DNA from: an uncultured Alphaproteobacteria bacterium
GTDB taxonomy: Bacteria; Pseudomonadota; Alphaproteobacteria; CAAHEQ01; UBA3637
DNA length: 20,552 bases
Direction: 5' to 3'
Assembly: GCA_934203105.1 (NCBI GenBank)
Contig: CAKPYQ010000019.1
Location: 1-20,552 of the forward strand
The notes beneath the pieces were generated by a model that worked only from the letters and a program-made list of their open reading frames with translations, did not search any database and was not told the origin of the DNA. This document shows positions 1 to 4,804 of this stretch, one piece after another. Position 1 is the first letter of the stretch; each line of letters opens with the position of its first letter. The translations under genes and the position numbers were made by a program.

Positions 1-827
1 CCCGGATCAGGATCCGTGCTACCGCTCGAGCCCGCACCCAACCCAAACACCATTGTTTGATTGTCAGCGCACGCCGTTAATTTAGCGCCGGCTGTATCGC
101 TGATTTGCGTATAAAGTTCGGTTTTATCGTATTGGATCAGGACTTCACAAACGCCTTGGACGACGCCGATGACTTCGACTGAATCATTCCCGTTCGCGTC
201 GCGTTTAGCATACAAAGTATGCCCCGATTCGGGCGTAAAAGCCGTTACTTGATAGCGGCTGACCGCGCCGGTTGTTTCATGCGTTGCTAATTCTTCAAAA
301 GCCAAAGAAACATCGTTCAAAATGACGTTTGCTTTGTGGCGGTTCATCGCTTGGCTAAAGCCCATGATTGCGCCAACCGACAGCACTCCGATGATCGCCA
401 GCACACCCAGCATTTCAAGCATGCTGCGACCTGTTTGTGTTTGGGCGCTTTTTCCCGAATAACGGCGGACAGCGTCGATAAAATAAAATTCACGTATGAA
501 TTTATACGCTGGAATTTTATTTTTCTCGCTCTCCTTGTTCTTCGAAAAAAATCCCCTCAAACCCGTGCTTAATTGGTGGCCTGATCCGGACTTGGAAATG
601 TGCGGCGCGCAAAATCCCCGCGCGCCCGCGCCGCACATTTTTGATCCCGCGTCATTCTGAGCGAATGCGAAGAATCTCTTTGTGTTCGCGCAGTCATTCT
701 GAGCGCAAGCGAAGAATCTCTTAACTTCCCGCGCATCATTCACCCGATCAAAAAAATGATTTTTGCTGCCCCCACACCCCAACTCAAAAATCATTTTTTT
801 GATGTTTAATAGCTGATTTTTATTCAT
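1..827 (-). CDS. Type IV prepilin/pseudopilin-like protein with repeat-derived N-terminal extension (partial)
   Basis: The reading frame is open from an ATG at 827 to the left edge (275 codons seen, C-terminus missing). A good Shine-Dalgarno, AAGGAG, lies six bases before the ATG. Residues 133-150 read GRSMLEMLGVLAIIGVLS. This is a class III prepilin signal: G133 at -1, E138 at +5, then a hydrophobic helix, so a prepilin peptidase should cut after G133. The exported part has two Cys late in the visible sequence (GVCEV, TACAD), as in pilins that close a disulfide. The odd part is the 132-residue pre-sequence. Residues 9-78 are encoded by palindromic repeats, including KRFFACAQND (36-45) and KRFFAFAQND (50-59). 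Residues 100-132, rich in Lys and Arg, look like a normal leader. A shorter product cannot be excluded, but no well-placed ATG/GTG/TTG lies near the internal AAGGAG at 531-536. The pilin identity is firm; the start is less so. Confidence 0.82.
   Translation of the reverse strand, partial: MNKNQLLNIKKMIFELGCGGSKNHFFDRVNDAREVKRFFACAQNDCANTKRFFAFAQNDAGSKMCGAGARGFCAPHISKSGSGHQLSTGLRGFFSKNKESEKNKIPAYKFIREFYFIDAVRRYSGKSAQTQTGRSMLEMLGVLAIIGVLSVGAIMGFSQAMNRHKANVILNDVSLAFEELATHETTGAVSRYQVTAFTPESGHTLYAKRDANGNDSVEVIGVVQGVCEVLIQYDKTELYTQISDTAGAKLTACADNQTMVFGLGAGSSGSTDPDP
596..640. repeat. Palindromic repeat A, copy 1
   Basis: A perfect 14-bp inverted repeat (AAATGTGCGGCGCG and its complement) encloses a 17-base GC-rich loop. 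A second copy with identical arms lies at 1143-1186. This copy is inside the prepilin reading frame and encodes residues KMCGAGARGFCAPHIS. Confidence 0.9.
651..680 (+). repeat. REP-like repeat B, copy 1
   Basis: A 30-base unit beginning GTCATTCTGAGCG and ending GCGAAGAATCTCTT. It is an imperfect palindrome: ATTCT pairs with AGAAT and GC with GC, around small mismatches. It differs from the copy at 693-722 in only two or three central bases. On the minus strand it is in frame in the prepilin gene and encodes KRFFAFAQND. Closely similar sequences are known as dispersed repeats in many bacterial genomes. Confidence 0.85.
693..722 (+). repeat. REP-like repeat B, copy 2
   Basis: A 30-base unit nearly identical to 651-680, starting 42 bases later, so the two stay in the same reading frame. 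On the minus strand it encodes KRFFACAQND of the prepilin extension. The third copy, at 1203-1232, is in the opposite orientation. Confidence 0.85.
748..802. repeat. Palindromic repeat C, copy 1
   Basis: A perfect 18-bp inverted repeat, TCAAAAAAATGATTTTTG (748-765) and its complement (785-802), with a 19-base C-rich loop. The same 18-bp arms recur at 1039-1092. It lies at codons 9-27 of the prepilin frame, just after the start. In mRNA it would form a long A/U stem close to the start codon, which might affect translation. Confidence 0.9.
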
Positions 828-888
828 TTTTATCTCCTTATTTCTCTGTTAAACTAAATCAAAAAACCGCTTCTTTCATATATTACAT

Positions 889-900
889 AAACGATCGTTT
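889..900. promoter_or_regulatory. Palindromic operator-like site, copy 1
   Basis: A perfect 12-bp palindrome, AAACGATCGTTT. On the minus strand it sits three bases upstream of a TAATAT -10-like box (880-885), which would serve the prepilin gene starting at 827. No good -35 is visible. Palindromes of the AAAC...GTTT type are common operators of TetR-family repressors, but the regulator here is unknown. Confidence 0.55.
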
Positions 901-987
901 GTGTTCGTCGCTTTTTGGAGAAAACGGAAAATTCGGCTTTTGTTTATTTTCAGTGGGTTACAGAGGGTCACGCCGCAAAAAAATCTA

Positions 988-1019
988 TTGACTTTAAACG
1001 ATCGTTTTTGTTATATATT
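988..1019 (+). promoter_or_regulatory. Plus-strand sigma70-like promoter with operator-like palindrome in its spacer
   Basis: TTGACT (988-993) is followed by a TATATATT-type -10 region within 1012-1019, an 18-20 base spacer depending on the box chosen. The spacer contains a second exact copy of AAACGATCGTTT (996-1007). A repressor bound there would block polymerase. No gene follows on the plus strand before the convergent RNase J gene. Confidence 0.5.
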
Positions 1020-1038
1020 GACAAAGCTATTTTAAGCT

Positions 1039-1092
1039 TCAAAAAAATGATTTTTGATTGAGGTTTGGGGCGCGCAAAAATCATTTTTTTGA
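1039..1092. repeat. Palindromic repeat C, copy 2
   Basis: The same perfect 18-bp arms as 748-802, at 1039-1056 and 1075-1092, with an 18-base loop. The G-rich loop here resembles the complement of the C-rich loop of copy 1, so the two copies point in opposite directions. Confidence 0.9.
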
Positions 1093-1142
1093 ATAGGTTA
1101 TGGAGGAGTTTTTTATTGAGTTGATGATGCGTCATCGGATAG

Positions 1143-1186
1143 AAATGTGCGGCGCGGGCGCGCGAAAAATTGCGCGCCGCACATTT
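1143..1186. repeat. Palindromic repeat A, copy 2
   Basis: The same 14-bp arms as 596-640 with a 16-base loop. The loop matches copy 1 read on the other strand (GGCGCGCG next to the left arm), so this copy is inverted relative to copy 1. The GC-rich stem followed by a short T run on the plus strand might stop transcripts. Confidence 0.88.
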
Positions 1187-1202
1187 TAGGGTGCCATACT
1201 TC

Positions 1203-1232
1203 AAGAGATTCTTCGCTATCGCTCAGAATGAC
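1203..1232 (-). repeat. REP-like repeat B, copy 3 (inverted)
   Basis: The 30-base B unit in the opposite orientation to 651-680 and 693-722: on the plus strand it starts AAGAGATTCTTCGC and ends GCTCAGAATGAC. A degenerate fragment (CTCTGAATGAC) follows at about 1250. Confidence 0.85.
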
Positions 1233-1332
1233 GAGGAAGAGGAAAAGGGCTCTGAATGACGCCAAAAAAATTCAAAATGCTGCAATGCAAAAAAAACAAT
1301 TGCACCATTTGATAACACATCAACTTTCGAAA

Positions 1333-3039
1333 TTAAATCCGAATCAGATGAATTTCCAACAAAGGCTTTTTACCATACATCTCGGTAATAAAATGACGAA
1401 CCGTTACTCGAATTTCTTCCTTTAAAAAGGCATCATCCTTTTTCTTTAAGCTATCCAAAGCCTCTACTGCCGCATGAATGCGCGCAAAAAGCTCGTCTTC
1501 CATACCGTCTTCTTCCGTCATCAAGCCAAACGAGGATAGTTGCGGACGGCCCAGTATATCACCGTCTTTATTCACAACAACCGTAGCAACAACAGAGCCC
1601 GCATCAATCATTTGACGCCGTTTTTTAATCACATTTGCGCCGATCGGAATAATTTTCTTGCCGTCAACGGCCAAACACCCGACAGGCACTTCGCCCAAAA
1701 TTTCCGGCTCACCGTCATTCAATTCCAAAACATCGCCCTCTTCCAAGTTAATCGCCGATTTGGCGCCCCACTCTAACGCCAACTTCTTTTGCTCGATCAA
1801 TTGCAAAGGCTCACCATGCACCGGAATGACGATTTTGGGTTTAAGCATTTGATAAAGCTTTTGCACATCATCGCGCGCCGGATGCCCCGACACATGCACC
1901 AAAGCATCTTTATCCGTAATAATTTTGCAACCCGTTGCCATCAATCGACGTTGCAAAGCAGCAATAGCTTGCTCATTTCCGGGAATAATTCGGGACGAAA
2001 AGATCACCACGTCATTTGCATTTAAATGAATGGACGAGCCCGATTTACTACTGGATAATTTAGACAATGATGAATACGGTTCGCCTTGCGATCCCGTGCA
2101 AATATAAACAATTTTATCATCAACCAGATCCGCGACCTGCTCTTCGGTCAAAAAAGGCGGAACGTCCTTTAAATATCCCGTTGCGCGCGCAGCATCATCC
2201 ATACGCCATAACGAACGCCCCAATAAACAAACTTGTCGACCGCAAGCCTCTGCTGCACGATAAATGTTGTGCATACGCGTTACATTCGACGCAAAGCACG
2301 TCACAAAAATGCGTCCGCCCTGTGCGGCAAACAAGTCTTTTAAACTGTCCGCAACATCTTGTTCGTCGTGCTCTTGATTTTGCACAAATATGTTCGTCGA
2401 ATCCGAAACCAAAGCCAAAACACCGCTCTTTCCCAACTTTTGCAAAGGCTTTACATCAATGTTCGGGTTATCCAAAACATCTTGCCCAAACTTCCAATCC
2501 CCCGAATGGACAACAGTCCCTTCCGGCGTATGTATCGCCAACATATTCGGTTCCGGTATCGAATGGTCGATTGAAATAAACTCCACTTCAAACGGCGACA
2601 AGTCAATCGTCGAACCACGTTCAACAACCACAACTTCTGCCCGACGCATCAAATCAAACTCCATCAGCTTGTCTTCGATCAGCTCGGCCGTAAAAGGCGT
2701 CGCATAAATCGGACATTGCAAATCTTGCCATAAATAAGGTATCGCACCGATATGATCTTCGTGACCGTGCGTAATCACCATTCCGACAATATCTTTTTTG
2801 TGCTTGGCAATAAACGCCGGATCCGGCAACAATAAATCAACCCCCGGAAAATGATCGTCCGAAAAGCCCATACCGCAATCAACGACCAACCATTTGCCTT
2901 GGTACCCATATAAAAAGAAATTCATTCCAACGCCGGTAATACCGCCCAACGGAACGAATACCAAAGAGTCTTTCGGAATTAAAACTTCTGTATTTCCCGT
3001 TTGCTCTTGCTTTACATCTTCTAAAATTTTTTCTGTCAT
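1333..3039 (-). CDS. rnj: Ribonuclease J
   Basis: A 568-residue metallo-beta-lactamase/beta-CASP ribonuclease, full length for alphaproteobacterial RNase J. It acts as a 5'-3' exonuclease, and in some species also as an endonuclease, in mRNA decay and rRNA end trimming in the cytoplasm. The metal-binding motif HGHEDH is at residues 91-96. Later motifs typical of the family are visible: VHSGDWKFG, GSQGEP, and HVSGHPARDD followed by PVHGEP in the beta-CASP region. The ATG start has an AAAGGA ribosome-binding site five bases upstream. It lies 20 bases after birA, so the two are probably co-transcribed. In many Alphaproteobacteria a coaX gene sits between birA and this gene; it is absent here. 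Confidence 0.96.
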   Translation of the reverse strand: MTEKILEDVKQEQTGNTEVLIPKDSLVFVPLGGITGVGMNFFLYGYQGKWLVVDCGMGFSDDHFPGVDLLLPDPAFIAKHKKDIVGMVITHGHEDHIGAIPYLWQDLQCPIYATPFTAELIEDKLMEFDLMRRAEVVVVERGSTIDLSPFEVEFISIDHSIPEPNMLAIHTPEGTVVHSGDWKFGQDVLDNPNIDVKPLQKLGKSGVLALVSDSTNIFVQNQEHDEQDVADSLKDLFAAQGGRIFVTCFASNVTRMHNIYRAAEACGRQVCLLGRSLWRMDDAARATGYLKDVPPFLTEEQVADLVDDKIVYICTGSQGEPYSSLSKLSSSKSGSSIHLNANDVVIFSSRIIPGNEQAIAALQRRLMATGCKIITDKDALVHVSGHPARDDVQKLYQMLKPKIVIPVHGEPLQLIEQKKLALEWGAKSAINLEEGDVLELNDGEPEILGEVPVGCLAVDGKKIIPIGANVIKKRRQMIDAGSVVATVVVNKDGDILGRPQLSSFGLMTEEDGMEDELFARIHAAVEALDSLKKKDDAFLKEEIRVTVRHFITEMYGKKPLLEIHLIRI

Positions 3040-3059
3040 ATTTATCCTTTGAAATCAAC

Positions 3060-3740
3060 TTAATCTATCATAAAAACATCGCCGGCCGTAATCAAACGTT
3101 TCTGCCCGTCGGACTGCGTCAAAATTAAAGCGCCGTCATCATCTATGCCGTCAAACGTACCGCAAAGCGTTTCCGTCGGTAATTTGACCGTAATCGGTTG
3201 AGCTATGCCACAAGCAAATTCTAACCACTCTAAACGGATCTGCAAAAAACCTTTTCTCTCAAAGCATTCTATCATAAAAGAAAGGTTTTGTAAAATCTCT
3301 GATAACAATTTTTCCGGCTCTGTTGCACGACCATGCTCTTTTAAGTCCGTCGCCTGATACAATAAATCACCGTCGGGGTGGCTTTGAATATTCACGCCGA
3401 TGCCGATGATCAACTTATCTTCAAAAACTTCTAACAAAATGCCGCAAATCTTTTTACCCGCAACCAAAACATCATTCGGCCACTTAATGCGGGGCGATAA
3501 AAAAGCAATGCTCTTGGCCACCGCTAACGCCGCCATAAATGAATATAAATGCGCTTGCTTGGGCTTGGGCAAAACAATACTGGTCATTAAATTACCTGCT
3601 CCGTCTTGCCAAGAGCGACCCATGCGTCCGCGCCCGTTTGTCTGACGCGCGGCATAAAGCGCCGAAAACATCGGCAACGTTTTTGCTTCGTCATTCGTAC
3701 TGGAACAAACTTCTTTAAAAACAATGTTAAATGTTTTCAC
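3060..3740 (-). CDS. birA: Biotin--[acetyl-CoA-carboxylase] ligase, class I (no DNA-binding domain)
   Basis: A 226-residue biotin protein ligase that activates biotin with ATP and attaches it to the biotin carrier protein of carboxylases. The signature GRGRMGRSW (biotin/ATP loop) follows RQTN. KWPNDVL and KKICGILLE, the next two conserved ligase motifs, are also present. A short C-terminal domain ends the protein. It lacks the N-terminal helix-turn-helix of E. coli BirA, so it should not act as a repressor. The start is GTG with an AAGGTG ribosome-binding site seven bases upstream. It overlaps the end of the upstream membrane-protein gene by 14 bases, which implies translational coupling. Confidence 0.95.
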   Translation of the reverse strand: MKTFNIVFKEVCSSTNDEAKTLPMFSALYAARQTNGRGRMGRSWQDGAGNLMTSIVLPKPKQAHLYSFMAALAVAKSIAFLSPRIKWPNDVLVAGKKICGILLEVFEDKLIIGIGVNIQSHPDGDLLYQATDLKEHGRATEPEKLLSEILQNLSFMIECFERKGFLQIRLEWLEFACGIAQPITVKLPTETLCGTFDGIDDDGALILTQSDGQKRLITAGDVFMID

Positions 3741-4374
3741 TTTTTTTCACCTTAACCAACGGGATAATCGTATAAACTTGGATCAAAACAGCCAATGCCA
3801 ACAACCCGACACCCAAAGTCGTTAAATTGTCCCAATCACCTTTTGCCAACTTTAAACGTAAATAGGAAAATGCAAAACTGCCTTCCCGACAAAACAAAAT
3901 CGCCATTCCATAAGCAAAGCTTAAAAACGCCACACATGATTTTTGTATCGAAATCAATAATTGAGTTTTGTCCGCCCCCCTTAAAGCGTCCAACATTAAA
4001 AAGGACAAGTTAAACAAAGTCAATCCCAACAAAACAGTGATTAAATCCAACGATATCGCTAACGTTATAAACGCCAAAAAAGCAAATCCGAACAAAGCCT
4101 TATTCATTTTACGCGTCGTCGTCAAACAAAAACGGTAAGCAACAGCTTGTAAAACAAACAAAAACCATACGGCCAAGACAAGCCCCTTGCCTGTCCAATG
4201 TCCGGAAGATCGAAAAATATCCGTTGCCAAAAATTGAATGCTGATACCCGATAAAGCCACAGCCGATCCGATTAAAATAAACTGAAAACGACGCGCAAAA
4301 AAAGTCACCATCGTTCCCAAAGCAACCAAAGCAAAGGCGATCCATAAACTGTCAAAAAAAGAAATATCAATCAT
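3727..4374 (-). CDS. Membrane protein resembling the N-terminal half of NuoN (truncated complex I subunit?)
   Basis: A 215-residue hydrophobic protein with about six membrane segments. The stretch FITLAISLDLITVLLGLTLF, followed by a run of helices and then GVGLLALAVLIQVYTIIPL, follows the layout of NuoN around membrane helices 4-7, where complete proteins read DLITLYLGLELLSL and GLAFKLSAVPF. Intact NuoN is about 480 residues; this one stops just where the conserved helix-7 Lys would lie, and that position reads as Gln. Its place directly before birA is also that of nuoN in many Alphaproteobacteria. I prefer the ATG at 4374, which overlaps the upstream gene by 8 bases, over an in-frame TTG at 4407. 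The NuoN link is my reading by eye and not verified. It could instead be an unrelated multi-pass protein. Confidence 0.55.
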   Translation of the reverse strand: MIDISFFDSLWIAFALVALGTMVTFFARRFQFILIGSAVALSGISIQFLATDIFRSSGHWTGKGLVLAVWFLFVLQAVAYRFCLTTTRKMNKALFGFAFLAFITLAISLDLITVLLGLTLFNLSFLMLDALRGADKTQLLISIQKSCVAFLSFAYGMAILFCREGSFAFSYLRLKLAKGDWDNLTTLGVGLLALAVLIQVYTIIPLVKVKKSENI

Positions 4375-4801
4375 TTTTCGGCCGACCTTTCTTATTGATC
4401 GCAACAAAAAACACAGCTGCCCATAATAAAAACAGCCCGCTCATCGCCAGAAAACGCGGGGAAAATTGCCCCAAAGCGCGCAGATTTTGCATTCCGAAAT
4501 CAGCGGAAAAAGCAGGATCCGGCACACGCGCCAAATAAGAGCCGATACAATTCACGCACCCGATGCTTTTTTGATAATCCAACAGGCAAAAAGCAACGCA
4601 ACCGAAAAAAGATATTGCCAAAATAACTTTGGACGCTAACAGGGGCGAAGCGGGTTTAAGCGGAAAATCCGCCTTGCGTAAAACCACAAACAGCAACCCG
4701 ATCAAAGCAGTCAATACGACAAAGCAAACAATAAAGCTTTTCGAATAAAGAGCAACCCCAAGCCACAACAAAGCCAACAATGAAAAAATAAATGCGCTCA
4801 T
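4367..4801 (-). CDS. Small multi-pass membrane protein of unknown function
   Basis: A 144-residue protein with about four hydrophobic segments: residues ~3-20, ~24-42, ~57-75, and a last one reading FLAMSGLFLLWAAVFFVAIN. A CVNC pair lies between the third and fourth segments. It starts three bases after the stop of the large YdbH-like gene and overlaps the NuoN-like gene by 8 bases, so it is in the same transcription unit. The N-terminal two helices faintly resemble NuoJ, and the neighbour looks like NuoN, so it may be another complex I-derived piece. The resemblance is too weak to name it. Confidence 0.6.
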   Translation of the reverse strand: MSAFIFSLLALLWLGVALYSKSFIVCFVVLTALIGLLFVVLRKADFPLKPASPLLASKVILAISFFGCVAFCLLDYQKSIGCVNCIGSYLARVPDPAFSADFGMQNLRALGQFSPRFLAMSGLFLLWAAVFFVAINKKGRPKND

Positions 4802-4804
4802 TGA

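Larger units (their letters stand above)
828..1332. other. Intergenic control and repeat region between the RNase J gene and the prepilin gene
   Basis: About 500 bases with no convincing gene. They hold the prepilin ribosome-binding site (834-839), two identical 12-bp palindromes, a plus-strand promoter-like sequence, and second copies of repeats C, A and B. The B, A and C repeats are roughly mirror-imaged with those inside the prepilin gene. Short open frames here have no ribosome-binding sites and follow repeat DNA, so none is called. The last ~90 bases before the RNase J stop show nothing I recognise, and no clear T-tailed terminator for that gene. Confidence 0.7.

Noticed and set aside
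651..722. Two near-identical 30-base units 42 bases apart, considered as a CRISPR remnant
   Set aside because: The gap is only 12 bases, there is no third unit in the array, no cas gene is seen, and an inverted copy lies at 1203-1232. They are REP-like dispersed repeats.
968..1204. A 78-residue minus-strand open frame across repeats C2 and A2
   Set aside because: It has no ribosome-binding site, its product is mostly the translation of palindromic repeats, and it has no family resemblance.
1147..1425. A 92-residue plus-strand open frame overlapping the end of the RNase J gene
   Set aside because: It starts inside repeat A2, runs through repeat B3 and then antisense to the RNase J gene. No ribosome-binding site is visible.
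4375..4407. TTG start at 4407 for the NuoN-like gene
   Set aside because: The ATG at 4374 gives the usual short overlap with the upstream gene and a typical membrane-protein N-terminus.
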